In this document: positions 22,184-33,446 of the stretch, in pieces
How the letters are laid out: every line of letters begins with the position of its first letter
How positions within the stretch are numbered: the first letter of the stretch is position 1
Assembly (NCBI GenBank): GCA_012274445.1
Contig: JAAROD010000011.1
Span: 1,116,001-1,180,000, forward strand
Length of the DNA stretch: 64,000 nucleotides
Source: Sclerotiophoma versabilis
Taxonomy: Eukaryota > Ascomycota > Dothideomycetes > Pleosporales > Didymellaceae
Direction of reading: 5' to 3'
Translations under genes and position numbers: made by a program
The notes under the pieces: model-generated
What the model was told of the DNA's origin: nothing
The model's database searches: none
What the model saw: the letters and a program-made list of their open reading frames with translations, nothing else

Positions 22184-23977
22184 TTAATCCAAGAAGCTCA
22201 CGAGGGCTTCCAACACCTCCCTCTCCGCAGCCTCAACCTCCAAAACTCCATTTAGCTGTACCTGCAGTGTCCTCTTGACATCTGCCAGCGTCTCATCCGT
22301 CTCGGCCAAACCTTTGACAATAGCCTTCTTAGCCCCATCATCCTCCGCAACAAGCCAGGCAAGCGTAGCGTCGATCCTCTGCAGTGCGTATAACCCCTCG
22401 CTCAAGCGCAATGGAATGTTCTCTACTTCCAACTCTTCTCGCTCCTCTGAACTTAAGCCTTCTTTCCGACCTTCTAGACTCTTGTCAAAGGTGGAAAGTC
22501 TAGTAACGTAATCGCGCCGTAGAGTGATGAGTTTGCTGATCTTAGCAAAGTCTTTCTCGAGAAATTTCGCCAAGAGACGGAATCGTGAATCGCTGTTCCC
22601 TGGTAATGAGCGGAGGAGTGAGGAGAAGATGCCGAGGATGTGTTCCGTCTGGCTGGGGTCTGGACGTTTTGTTTTCATGAATGTGCTGAACAGCGGTTTG
22701 AGACCTCGGGCTTCAACGAACTTCTCGCAAACGGCAATGTGCGGTGGTGTAGGCGCATCGTCCGCACTGGAGCCATTTGAGGCGGGCGATTCTGCGTAGC
22801 CGCATGCGTGGTCTAGCACCTTAAGCGCCCTGCTCTTGCTTGTCTTACCGTCCCGCACGAGCAAGAGGCACAATTCTGCGCCCTCAGCTTCCAGGAATTT
22901 TGTCTTGCCAATGGGCTCCTCAACTATGGAGGTCAGGCAGTTGAACAGATTCTCCATGTATTCCTCCTCATCGCTGTCCTTTTCTGGGTCGTCTCTTCGG
23001 TAGGGTGCGAGGTTTGTCAGGAAGATTTCTACGCCGTTTGCGTTGGTGATGATTGTGCGGTTCGGTCGTGACGATTGTGTGAGGATGGAGAGGATTTCGG
23101 AAGCGTATTGCTTGTTCTGTGTGGTCGGCTTCTCGGGCTTCTGTATGCGGTCGAGGAGCCATGTGATGAGCGCCTTCTCCTTGCCTATCATGTCGGTGTT
23201 CGAAGGTTGTGATAACAGGTTCTCGATGACGCTGAGGGAATGGTAGACGCCAGAGGCGTCGGTCGAGTCGGTTTCGTCGAAGCGCGAGAAGTTCGAAATC
23301 AGCAGGCTGAGCAAATCGGCTTCCAGAAGAGCTGCGACCAGCGCGTCCCATTGCTCCTGCTCGGCCGCCACGTCCTCATCTGTGAGCTCTGATATGATCT
23401 CTATTGCGCCAATTGCGATGTCTGTGTTCTCGTGCGCCAGCAGCTCGACCAACTTTGCGGCCGCTGTGCTCTTCGCGAACTCCTCGTATAGCTCTGCATG
23501 CTCTGATAGTATGCTGAGATCCTTCACCCCATCATCTAGGTCTCCCTCTGACTCCATAAACTTTGTAGGATCGCTCTCGTACTTTGCGCGCAGGGAAGCG
23601 TTCTTGTTGACCTTCTTCTCGAAGTCGCGCGCCAATTTGCGCACCCACGCCGCGTCGTACTTTTCGTCTCGTATTGCGTCCTCCCCGTCTTGTGCGTCCA
23701 AAAAGTCCATGGCATCTTTCGCATTCTCGTCCAAACCACCGCCGAAGAACCTCCCTTCCTCGTCGTCGCCAGGCCCCTCGTCTTCGAAGTCAGGCGGCAG
23801 TGCTGGCCCTGCCTCGTCGTCGTCCTCTCCATCTTCTACCTGCGCCGAGCGCTTGACGTCGTTGTCTCCCTGCAGTTTTGCCGATTTGTACGCTTGCGAC
23901 GGGTCGGCTTCGATTGGGTTCTCAAACTTGCGTTTCGTGCTGTTGTGGCTTTTGAAAAGGTCGTCTATACTCGTCAT
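22184..23977 (-). CDS. Beta-catenin-like protein 1 (CTNNBL1) homologue
   Basis: Single exon, 597 residues, starting at the ATG at 23977 (MTSIDDLFKSHN); longer versions would start with TTG. The acidic N-terminal part (ALPPDFEDEGPGDDEEGRFF) is followed by an all-helical armadillo-like body: DLSILSEHAELYEEFAKSTA, HENTDIAIGAIEIISELTDE, NLFNCLTSIVEEPIGKTKFL and LEGRKEGLSSEEREELEVEN are typical of the catenin-beta-like Arm family. The length matches human CTNNBL1 (about 560). The human protein associates with the Prp19/CDC5L spliceosome complex and acts in the nucleus; a splicing role here is inferred from homology. Absence of introns is notable among the window's genes. It is flanked by two decayed stretches. 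Confidence 0.9.
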   Translation of the reverse strand: MTSIDDLFKSHNSTKRKFENPIEADPSQAYKSAKLQGDNDVKRSAQVEDGEDDDEAGPALPPDFEDEGPGDDEEGRFFGGGLDENAKDAMDFLDAQDGEDAIRDEKYDAAWVRKLARDFEKKVNKNASLRAKYESDPTKFMESEGDLDDGVKDLSILSEHAELYEEFAKSTAAAKLVELLAHENTDIAIGAIEIISELTDEDVAAEQEQWDALVAALLEADLLSLLISNFSRFDETDSTDASGVYHSLSVIENLLSQPSNTDMIGKEKALITWLLDRIQKPEKPTTQNKQYASEILSILTQSSRPNRTIITNANGVEIFLTNLAPYRRDDPEKDSDEEEYMENLFNCLTSIVEEPIGKTKFLEAEGAELCLLLVRDGKTSKSRALKVLDHACGYAESPASNGSSADDAPTPPHIAVCEKFVEARGLKPLFSTFMKTKRPDPSQTEHILGIFSSLLRSLPGNSDSRFRLLAKFLEKDFAKISKLITLRRDYVTRLSTFDKSLEGRKEGLSSEEREELEVENIPLRLSEGLYALQRIDATLAWLVAEDDGAKKAIVKGLAETDETLADVKRTLQVQLNGVLEVEAAEREVLEALVSFLD

Positions 23978-24060
23978 ATTGCCTACATATAGGACCAAAG
24001 GAAAGGGGAGCAAGAGTGCTGTGCAGGCTTTGTCGGTTGCTTTGCTTGTGCATCTTCAAC

Positions 24061-24088
24061 CGCAGCTCGCAGCTCGCAGCTCGCAGCT
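24061..24088. repeat. Four copies of CGCAGCT
   Basis: A 7-bp unit CGCAGCT repeated four times in tandem, about 85-110 bp upstream of the CTNNBL1-like ATG and therefore in its 5' UTR or promoter. Confidence 0.75.
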
Positions 24089-24265
24089 TCCGACTAGCGC
24101 GTCATCGTCGAGCCTAACCAAATCGAGAATGGCGTTGCCCATCTACTTCACGATCATCATCGGAGCTTGACAGCAGTATCCTATCATTTATGCAATTGGA
24201 ATTGCTGCACGAAAATCATTGAGCAATCCTAAATCCTCGTGCACCTATGTCTATGGTGCAAATAT

Positions 24266-24664
24266 TCAAGCTTGCAGGATGTTGTCCACCATGAACTCGA
24301 CCTGAAACTGCCGTTTAATCTCTCCTAGTATGAGCTGAACCTCCTCCATCCGGAAGTCCATAATCGCCTCCGACTCCGCCGCGTTTCTGATACTGGGTAT
24401 TCGAACCCTTCTGGTATGTTTCAAAGCTGAAGCCCGGTTGAGCTCGAATACACAGCAGCTCCCGAGCGGACAATGAGCGTTTGAGAAGTCCAAATAGATG
24501 GACTGGGGGGATGCTCGAAATCCGATAACTCTGGAAAGAAGTTATACAAAACTTGGAAAGTTATTGGCGAGCCATTTGATATACCAGCTCAGTCGTCCAG
24601 CAGTCGTCATCTGGTCGAACGACAAGCTGAAACCCTGCGCATGGTCTTGTTGATCCCAGTCCAA
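24266..24664 (-). pseudogene. Decayed gene fragment
   Basis: One minus-strand frame, 24664 to 24266, is protein-like throughout but contains a single TAA at 24542-24544. Before the stop: FSLSFDQMTTAGRLSWYIKW. After it: FSNAHCPLGSCCVFELNRAS, AESEAIMDFRMEEVQLILGE and RQFQVEFMVDNILQA followed by the natural TGA. No GT..AG intron of reasonable size removes the TAA. There is no good start codon. I recognise no family. Confidence 0.42.
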
Positions 24665-25138
24665 TCAGCGCACTGTCCATGGGAAGGCATCAGAATGCGC
24701 ACACGATGTAGCAGGAATCCTTTCGGTGGTTGAGGTGATTTGAGCGCCCATGTTTGGGTTGAGCAATTTTCCTTCGGGCGGGTTGCGTATATCTGTGTGG
24801 TGGTGAGAAGTAGTCTTTAGCTCAACAGAGACGATCTTTCAGTTAAGCACAAATCTTGATCGTGTCAGTGAAACGTCCTCCTGAATCTAAGAACACGCAC
24901 TGTGACTTGACGACTATGCAATGGCACGGATATCCTTGAAGTGCTGGTTGCCATTATCAGCAGCGTTCAGAGTCTCCAGTACTTACTCTCAAAGCTACAC
25001 CCTTCTGGCCATGGCGCAAGCACAAGGAGAGGTGTAGGTGGATGCGAGGTTGCGGGACACGGGGTAAGGCGGGATCATTTGTGCACATCAATCAGGACCA
25101 GGACATGATTTGCTGAACCCTATAATGAGACCAGAACT
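24665..25138. other. Gene-free stretch
   Basis: Nothing recognisable; the right end is the 3' side of the amidase gene. Confidence 0.5.
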
Positions 25139-26981
25139 TTACTTCTGCACATCATTCAACACATCAACCCACGCCTCAGGTCTCAGCTTACCACCTGCAT
25201 ACCCCTCATGCAACCACTTCTCGCCATCAAACCCAAATTCAATCAATGCATCCTCACTGCCCCACTCGCCCTGCCCACTCAGTCCAATAGGCACCTTCCC
25301 CTTGCCTTTATCCTTGACGCCATCCACATACCCAACCGGGAATTGGATGCAGGGGATGCCCGTGAAGTTCGCGAGCCAGACGTATTCCATGTTTTTAAGC
25401 TGCATGTTCGCATTCGTCATGCCATGAGCCAGATCAGCTTCTTCGATAGGCCAGCCCGCATTAGGGGTGGTAGGCGTGACGATGATAAGGCCTGGGTGCT
25501 TCTTGAAGAGGTAGGCAAGGTGCTCCATGATGACGTTGCGGACGCGTTGAGCAAGCAGGAAGTCAGTAGCGGGCGTCTGGCGGGCTACGCTCATGAGTAT
25601 CCTGTTGGCGGGCGTGAGCTCATAGACAGAAGTCTTGTGACCGGCTGCGCCTTCTGCAAGAATAGTCATGGCATGGGCGAGCTGCCCTTGATGAAGAAGC
25701 GGGATGCTGATGTCCACTATTTGATAGCCAAGCTCAGATTGTAGATAACGCAAAGCTGAATGGCATGCTTCTTGAACAGGGGGATCGGCGCGGTCGAACC
25801 ACGGCTTGTAGATACCAAGCACTTTGTTGCGAGGACCTGTGAAGGCTAGCGGTGGGCTGAACTCAGATGATGGGTAGTTCGAAGGATCCGGTTGTGCAAG
25901 AACACGATAAGAGACCTCGAGGTCCGCCATGCTGCTTGCCAAAGGGCCTCGTACCGTCACAGACTTTCCAGCATTTGCCATGGGTGCCGTCGACACTCGA
26001 TTGTGAGAGGTTTTGAGACCATAGAGACCGCAGTAGTTTGATGGGATGCGGACCGAGCCGCCGCCATCTGAGCCTATGGCAAAGGGGACGAGGCCAGCTG
26101 CGACAGCAGATGCCGCACCCCCAGACGAGCCTCCAGTGTAGTACCGTTCGTGGTACGGGTTCAATGGCGTGCCCCAGATAGGGTTGTTGTTCGTGGTATC
26201 CATACCCAGCTCATGCATGTTCAGCTTCCCGACGAGGACAGCTCCCTGCTCTTCGACCTTTTTTACACACCAGCTTGTCTCTGCTTCGTGCTCTCTGCCA
26301 TTGGTGTAGTCATGGCTAGTGCCAATGTACCTCTTGTACCCTTTGACCTCGAGATCGTCCTTTACAGCAAACGGAACACCGTCTAATATGCTCAGCGGCT
26401 TTCCAGCCTTCCATCTTCTAGTCGATGCTTCTGCCGCCTGTCGGACAAGCTCAACCTGACCGGGCATGAAAGCGGTAGAATGACGCGAGCGCTGCTTTAC
26501 ATCTCTTCGTATGAGAGGTAGTAGAGTCTCTACGACGTCGGTGGGTGTGTGCGTGCCGTTCCTGTAGGCCCTGTGAAAGTCGGCGACTGTGTAGAAGCGA
26601 TCCTTCGCATTAATCGGCGTGACTCGCAGCTCGTTCACGTTGTCAGGTAGGACAGGAGCTGTGTCACTGAATCCTGATACTGGGATCACGGTCGGGTCGT
26701 ATCTGGGGTCTACGCCATCAAGCTCCTTGCAGCTGCGCAGGGAGCTGAAGCCTGCGTTGCTCCATAGCAGGTACGGCAGTCCAGGTACTGCGGCGACACT
26801 ATGTTTGTCAATACATGCTGTGTATCGATTTGATCGGGACGTACAGGCTCCCAAGGTAGTTCAACGGTGTACCTTTGATCACAGGGTTCTTAGCCGGGGG
26901 TGGGGATGTGTAGGGAGCTTCGCGCGCCGCTGGCGTGGGGTAACTCAGGAACCGTGCCGCAGCAGACTCGTTGTTCGACAT
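25139..26981 (-). CDS. Amidase (amidase signature family)
   Basis: Exons 26845-26981 and 25139-26798 with a 46-bp intron (GTACGT...ATAG) joining NYLGSL to VAAVPGLP; 598 residues. The amidase signature Ser-cisSer-Lys triad is complete: Lys192 in VPFAVKDDL, cis-Ser270 in TGGSSGGAASA and nucleophile Ser294 in GSDGGGSVRIPS. These enzymes hydrolyse amide bonds; fungal relatives act on small amides or fatty-acid amides, and the substrate cannot be told here. Start: ATG at 26981 (MSNNESAAARF); no signal peptide, so probably cytosolic. The extra N-terminal 120 residues before the catalytic core are common in fungal members. It is convergent with nothing obvious and lies tail-side to a decayed fragment. 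Confidence 0.92.
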
Positions 26982-27470
26982 AGTTGAAGGAGATCTGTGA
27001 TGTAACGTGTCCGTGACCAGATTCAACTTCTTTAGCTTCCAGGGCTCTCAAAGGTGCACGCTGGTGTCACTGTGTTCTAGGAAAGCTGCACTGAGCTTAG
27101 GGCGAGGTACCTAGGTAAAGCCACACATAGGAAAACGGGACTATCGTAGATGAGCATACCACGAACAGAACAAGCTTTTGAGCCACGAATGATAATGATG
27201 TAAGTTTGCTTTGGACACTAATTCAATGCTTGCGATTTATCGTACTGTAGCACGATAGTTCGAAATAATACAATCATAAGCGTATGTGCCAACACGCCGC
27301 GCTGATGCGCGGATTGTTCAGGTTTCCCAAAATTCTGGCCTGGGTACGGCTGAATGCGTACAAGTTATGCTGAGAGGAAAAACGCCGAGGTCTGAAGCTG
27401 CGCAGAAAGAGTCGCGTCAGCACTGCCTGCGACGTCATTTGACGTAGCTTCTCAATAGTCCACCTGCCAT
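26982..27470. other. Gene-free stretch between the amidase and BAP31-like genes
   Basis: This holds the promoter of the amidase and the 3' side of the BAP31-like gene. No other feature seen. Confidence 0.5.
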
Positions 27471-28340
27471 CTACTGCTTGCTGGAGACCTGGTCACCCAT
27501 GCGGTTGTACTCCTTCTGCATCTGCTCGACCTGCTTCTTCAGGTTCTCCATGTCGCGGTCCTTCGCGGCGAGCTCGTTCTTGAGCTTGCCAACCTCGCCG
27601 GCGCCACCGACGTCCTTGAGCGAAGAGCCCTTCTTAGTGCCGGTCTCGCCCTTGTATGTCTTGAGCTCCTCCTCGAGGCGGAGAACGTCGAGGATCATAA
27701 CGTAGGTGCGGTTGAGGATGAGGGAGAGGAAAAGAGTGAAGCCGCAAAGGTACATGTTGCGCTGGGAGTAGAACTTGCGGGCCTGGACTTCCATACGCTC
27801 GATGCCACCGAGGCTAGCTTGTCTGAAAAACGTTAGTTGTTGTTATTAATTTGGACTGTAGAATGACTTACCCTCCTTGTTGGGGGTTGCCGCCAAAGCT
27901 GGACAGCTCAACCTGGACGCGGTAGACGCGGTTGACGCTGTCTACAAAGAGAATAAGAATGAAGATGAACGTGATCTAGAAATAGATTAGAAGCGTCTCC
28001 GACGGTGCGTGAGAATCCGACATACCTTCATGCCATATTGGAGCTTGGCAACTATAGGGCTCTCAGAGATGAACGTGAAGAGCTTGCGGCGCCACGTGAA
28101 TGGCAGCGGAACGATGAGAGCGCAGAAGATGAGCATCTCGGTCACCAGGAGGAGAAAGACCTGGAAGAAGAGCGAAAGTAAGCATCAGGGCCACATTGTG
28201 CAGCCGGCAGGAGTAGTGGAACGGACACGCAAGCGCGGTGCAATGAGGGTACGCCATTGAAGCGTGTCTCGATAGCATTTGATGTTTATCGAATGTCTTC
28301 AAAAAGTACGGGTACTTACAAGGCTGTAGTAGAGTGTCAT
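27471..28340 (-). CDS. BAP31/Yet-family ER membrane protein
   Basis: Four exons: 28320-28340, 28026-28160, 27872-27975 and 27471-27822; introns of 159, 50 and 49 bp with GTAAGT, GTATGT and GTAAGT donors. The product is 203 residues. The 21-bp first exon encodes MTLYYSL, and exon 2 continues VFLLLVTEMLIFCALIVPLP, the signature BAP31 N-terminus. Three hydrophobic segments (residues about 5-22, 45-65, 100-125) are followed by a coiled-coil tail (KLKNELAAKDRDMENLKKQV). BAP31/Yet1/Yet3 proteins reside in the ER and assist export and quality control of membrane proteins. The C-terminus (SSKQ) lacks the dilysine signal of mammalian BAP31. Divergent from Dus3. Confidence 0.92.
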
Positions 28341-28753
28341 ATTTGCAACGTAGCTCTGTTCTCACAGGGGGGTGAGGTTGTTGGTGTATGAGCGGGGTTG
28401 CGTGCAACGATGCTGCACGGAGGAAAGGTGAGAGGTATAAGGTGGCTTCCCTGAAGGAGATCAAGGCTTGTTTATAGCTGGTGGTATTGTGAGGGGAAAG
28501 GAGGAGGAACAGGAACGCGACGCAGGATTGTATCCTGTGTGTGCCTAGCTTGTGAACTCTGACGTAGCAACGACGGGTCTGGGCGGCGGGCGCGGGCGCG
28601 GCCCTAGCAGCCACAGTGGCTCCTAAGTCTAGACCGCTTCTAGCAAAGTCGTATTCACTTTTGTCAAATTAATTATCTCGGCCAGATGAAGAGAACGATC
28701 CCCGACATCATTTGTGAGATAACAAACAGCAACATCTACCAAACTCAGCTGCA
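28341..28753. promoter_or_regulatory. Shared upstream region of BAP31-like and Dus3 genes
   Basis: 413 bp separate the two divergent start codons, so both promoters must lie here or overlap the partner's leader. No specific factor site is claimed. Confidence 0.5.
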
Positions 28754-30976
28754 ATGGATGGTGAAAAGGTCGAGAGCTTGTCTGGTCAGCCATTGCCTGG
28801 CGCGACCATTCCGCTGGACTCCGATGGTGCACACAGTGGCGACAGCGAAGTCAAGAAACGAGCGAGAAGTAACAGCCCTAACGGTGGAGTTGTCGACGGC
28901 CCTGCGAAGCGCCAGAAGGGTGTTGCACCTATCAAGGCAGAGTCAGTTGTGTTGCTAACAAATTGTAATCGAGACTGCTAACGCATGAATAGATATCTGA
29001 TCCACCGCACTGATGCCAAAGTTGAAACAAAGGATGCAGTCGTTGATGATGATGCAGCTGAAGCCGCAGACGACCGCTATCATAAGGGCGATGCGCGCGA
29101 TGGTGGAGGTAAAGGGAAAAAAGACAAGAAGAACAAAAAGCAAAAAGGTGGTCAGAACACCAGCCGAACTTTTGGAAGCTCTCGCGACACATTGCCGCTT
29201 TGTTCAACCCGAATGCTCAGCAATGAGTTTTCTCCAAAAGAATGCAGCTTTGGCGACAAGTGCAGGTTCGAACACGATCTTCGCAAGTATCTGAAGGAAG
29301 GCCGCCGTGAGGATCTTACCACCTTCAACGGTAAGTGCCCGATCTACGAGGTAAAAGGATATTGTCATCTTGGTTGGAAGTGTCGCTTTGTCGGCAGCCA
29401 TTCCAAAGAGCGAGAGACTGAAGATGCGAGAAAAGAGCTAGTTTTGATTGAGGACTCTGAGCGCACATCGACAATGGTTAATCTTGAGGATGAGGTCGAT
29501 GTTGCAAATGTTGTGTCCAAAGATGTCAAGATTGGCCTTGCAAAGCGAAAGATCCAGACCCCACGCTCAGACCAATATATGAAATGGATCGACTCAAATA
29601 AAGACAACGAGCGCGCTATGTTCGATTCTGCAGCGGGCGATAATGAGGCCCTGAAAGAGGAGAAGGAAGCACGAAGAGCAGAGTACGTGGAAGCGCCCTT
29701 CAAACCGTCTGAGAAGCGAAGGCTGTACTATGGACCGGAAACCCCAAGTTTGGCCCCTCTCACTACCCAAGGAAACATGCCATACCGCAGGCTCTGTGTG
29801 GATCTTGGGTGCCAGATAACATGGAGTGAAATGGCTATGGGTATGCCTTTGATCCAGGGCGAAAGAGGAGAGTGGGCGCTCATGAAGGCACACGAATCTG
29901 AGATCAGCCCACCAAAGTTCCTTCAGAAGAACACTGTCGTTCAAGGTTACGACAACGCTAGTGACATGAAGTTCGGTGCCCAGATCGCGGCAAACAAGCC
30001 TTGGCTAGCTGCGAAAACGGTAGAAGTCCTGACCGATCACTGCCCTAAGCTCCGAGCCATCGATTTGAACTGCGGGTGCCCTATAAACCTTGTCTGCGAG
30101 AAGGGCGCTGGGTCTGCGTTGCTTGATCAAGACTCCAAGCTAGAAAGTATCCTGCGCGGTATGGCATATGTGTCAAAGGAAACGCCCATTACCGTTAAGA
30201 TCCGCATGGGCACAAAGGACAACAACCCTACTGCTACAAAGCTGATCAAAAGACTTGTCCTTGGTGGTTACGAGGCCGTACAATCCGGCAAAGGTACCTC
30301 TGGCGTTGCTGCCATCACGCTTCACGGCAGAAGTAAGCAGCAGCGCTATTCCAGGAGTGCTGATTGGTCATATATTGCTGAATGTGCGTCGCTGATCAAG
30401 CGCCTCAAGAGCGAGAAAGATGCACGAACAGACACAATCGCGGAAGCCGATCCTCGTGATCTTGCCAACGGTGGCCATGTGTACTTCATCGGCAACGGCG
30501 ACTGCTATTCTCACGAGGATTACTACAACAACATCAACAACTCAGGTGTCGACTCTATCTTGATCGGTCGCGGCGCTTTGATCAAGCCTTGGATCTTCGA
30601 GGAGATTGAAACGGGCCAATACCTCGACAAGTCCGCCACCGAACGTTTGGCCTATATCGAAAAGTTCGCCAAGTATGGTCTGCAGACTTGGGGTTCTGAC
30701 GAGCTGGGTATCGGTACGACTCGTCGCTTCTTGCTCGAATGGCTTAGCTTTGCTCACCGTTACGTGCCTCATGGCTTGTTGGAGTACTTGCCGCCCAACA
30801 TTCAGGACCGTCCACCAAAGTTTAGGGGTAGAAATGACTTGGAGACATTGATGGCTAGTGAAAACTACAAGGACTGGATCAAGCTCAGCGAGATGTTCCT
30901 TGGTCCTGCGCACCCGAATTTCAAGTTCGAGCCTAAGCACAAGTCCAACGCCTATGATATCGAAGCAGAGGGTTGA
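28754..30976 (+). CDS. DUS3: tRNA-dihydrouridine(47) synthase
   Basis: Exons 28754-28941 and 28993-30976, with a 51-bp intron (GTCAGT donor, GCTAAC branch, ATAG acceptor) joining IKAE to YLIHRTDAK; 723 residues. The N-terminal third is charged with a Lys-rich stretch, then two CCCH zinc fingers, one near residues 133-158 (CSFGDKCRFEH) and one near 178-199 (CPIYEVKGYCHLGWKCRF). The FMN-dependent synthase domain begins near residue 318 (PLTTQGNMPYRRLC). It has the catalytic Cys in DLNCGCPINLV and phosphate-binding sequences FIGNGDCYS and LIGRGALIKPW. Dus3 reduces U47 in the variable loop of cytoplasmic tRNAs. Paired CCCH fingers are specific to this Dus subfamily. Length is slightly above that of yeast Dus3 (668). 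Confidence 0.95.
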
Positions 30977-31629
30977 GTATGGACGCCAGGAAGTAATCAG
31001 GCGCCCATATTGCTGTTAGACATCTCGATTGCTGTCACATTGCTAGCACGCGACGATCTGTAGTTTCGACGACGAAGTACAGTTGAGACGTGACCATACG
31101 AAAGTCTATTTGAATCTTTCCTTGTTGTCTGTTCGTGACTTTTTCTCCGATCTTCGGTATCATACGCTGTGACGCTGAGACCTTGATCCCCTTCTGCATG
31201 CTCTGCTCCATGTCAACATTCTAAGCTACCAAAGTTAAATCACTCTCGGGAGTCGTTCATGAGTAAGTGCGTGTGCATGCTGAAGCAACTCTCAGGCCGC
31301 AGTGGAAATTGCAGACACAATTCAGCATCATACGTAGTAGGCGACACTGGGTGGATCTTGCATGCAAGCGCGAACGTTGTTTTGCCCAGACACATCCAGC
31401 CTCATGTTTTTGTGATGTCGTCACTGTCCTTTCTAGCGCCTCATTGGCCAAAGCGCCTGCGCCTGCGCCTGCCAAACCTCGGACGCCTCGAAAACCAACA
31501 CAGCGTCGCAAAGTTGCATTAGAGTCCGCCGCTCACGTGGGATTGTCATCTACATAGAGAGGGGCGCGTAAACCTCTCAGCACTGTCGTTTCTGTACTTG
31601 CGTAGGCTTCTCAGCTCGAGGACACAATC
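30977..31629. other. Intergenic, Dus3 to phosphatase
   Basis: This holds the Dus3 3' side and the phosphatase promoter. No other feature seen. Confidence 0.5.
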
Positions 31630-33446
31630 ATGCACGGACTACTGGAGCTGTCACTGCAGCTTCTCAATTTCAGGTACGAAAATTACTAAGACATCAGCAC
31701 CACCTTGTCTGATCCTGCGGCTTGTTAACACACGATAAAGGGGACCTTCTGATGTGCAAAAGCCTATACTTGGTGGACATGCTGCTGTGAAGCGTGAGTA
31801 CCATGATTGTCTAGCATCTAAACGATAGCTGAGCCACCATTAGCCACACCAACAACCAAGACATCTGGCGTTCCCGACTACTTCGTAACAGACGATGGCC
31901 ACTTCGCGGGTGAGTGCTCACAGAATCGTGCTGAGCAACCTCTTACGTCTGGCTAGGGCCTACACAAACTGGCGATGCACCGTACTTGGCTCAGACCAAC
32001 ATAGCTCCCTTCGTTGGAGTCTCTTACATCCCTAATGCGCCTCTGGAGACCCAAGTACCTATTGCAAATGCACAAGGTCGGAACATATTCCAGAGCTTGG
32101 CCAATATCAGTCCGTACTTTCCTAACCCGCGCGGTTTCGGTGTTGACGAATATGCTATCCCGCCCGGTTCCAATGTGACCTGGTTAAACATGGTACACCG
32201 CCATGGCAGTCGTTATCCTGAGTTTAGTGGTGACGCAGCTGAAATGACGCTCGGGAGGAAACTTACAGCAGCCGCTGGAAAGTTTACAGGTCACGGTGCC
32301 CTGGAGTTTCTTAATTACTGGAGATGGCAACTTGGAGGTGAGATCTTGGTTCCTATGGGGAAGCAGGAGCTCTTCAACTCTGGCACTTTGCACTACTACC
32401 AATATGGTCATCTCTACCCTAACAACGGCAGCAAGATTGTGGTCAGGAGTACCACTCAACGCCGTATGTACGAGTCTGCCGAATATTTTATGGCAGGCTT
32501 CTTCGGACTGGGATGGACGCAGAACGCGACATTGGAACTGGCGATCGAGTCTCCAGGCTACAACAATACCCTTGCCGGATATAAACAATGCAACCACTCC
32601 AGTTGGGTTATGGCTCGAGATGCGCTCATGGATTGGGTCAACGTGTATCTTGTCGATGCGCACAAGCGCTTTACAGACAACATCACCGGTGACCTCGACT
32701 GGACCATCGCCGACACCTATAACGCACAAGCACTGTGCGCCTACGAGACCGTCGGACTTGGCTTTTCCCACTGGTGCGGCTTGTTCACATACGAAGAGTG
32801 GGAAGGGTACGAGTATGCACTTGACATCGCCTTTACGGCAGGAACCGCCTTCGCCTCTCCAGTTGGTCGCGCCATTGGCGTTGGCTACGTTCAAGAGGTC
32901 CTCGCACGCATGCAGCACCATGTCATTGTCGACCAGAGTGCTCAGATCAATATTACACTCGACAACAACACTTCCACCTTCCCTGTTGATCAAAACCTCA
33001 ACCTCGACTTCAGCCACGACGCGAACATCATCAGCATACTGGTAGCTTTTGGCCTGACCCAGTTCGCCGAACATCTCCCTACCGATGCCATCAAGAAGGA
33101 CCGCGAGTTCATATTGAGCTACATCGAGCCCTTTGCTGGCCGTCTCGACATCGAAGTCATCAAAGCACCCGCATCTGTGAACCCTGATCGCCACTCGAAG
33201 GACATCTACCTTGACGGCGAGCCGACAAGCTACGTACACTTCATCCTCAACCAGCGCACGATTCCGCTAGGCAGAAGCTTAGAGGCTTGTGGCGATAGGG
33301 ATGATGGGTGGTGTGAGATGGAGACGTTCCTAAAGGTGCAGAAAGAGCAGATTGAGTTGGCTGACTACGACTACGCATGCTTTGGGGACTATGAAAAGCC
33401 CAAGTATGGAGATATCACGGATGGAAGGCCGGTCAGGAAGGAATAG
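31630..33446 (+). CDS. Histidine acid phosphatase / phytase-like protein
   Basis: Proposed exons: 31630-31673, 31741-31793, 31844-31909 and 31957-33446 (introns 67, 50 and 47 bp; donors GTACGA, GTGAGT, GTGAGT). All phases agree and give 550 residues. The branch-2 histidine phosphatase motif RHGSRYP places nucleophile His137, and the proton-donor pair HD (SHDANI) is His408-Asp409. Four or more N-glycosylation sequons (NVT, NGS, NAT, NIT) point to a secreted protein acting on phosphate esters such as phytate or sugar phosphates. However, the first exon (MHGLLELSLQLLNF) is a poor signal peptide, so the true start may lie in an upstream exon not found. The second and third exons are Pro/Thr-rich and less certain than the last. 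Confidence 0.85.

Noticed and set aside
24395..24425. tRNA B-box-like GGGTTCGAATACCC on the minus strand
   Set aside because: No A box at the right distance and no cloverleaf could be drawn; the sequence lies within a decayed coding fragment.
32184..33239. 351-codon open frame on the minus strand
   Set aside because: Antisense to the catalytic exon of the histidine acid phosphatase; no independent support.
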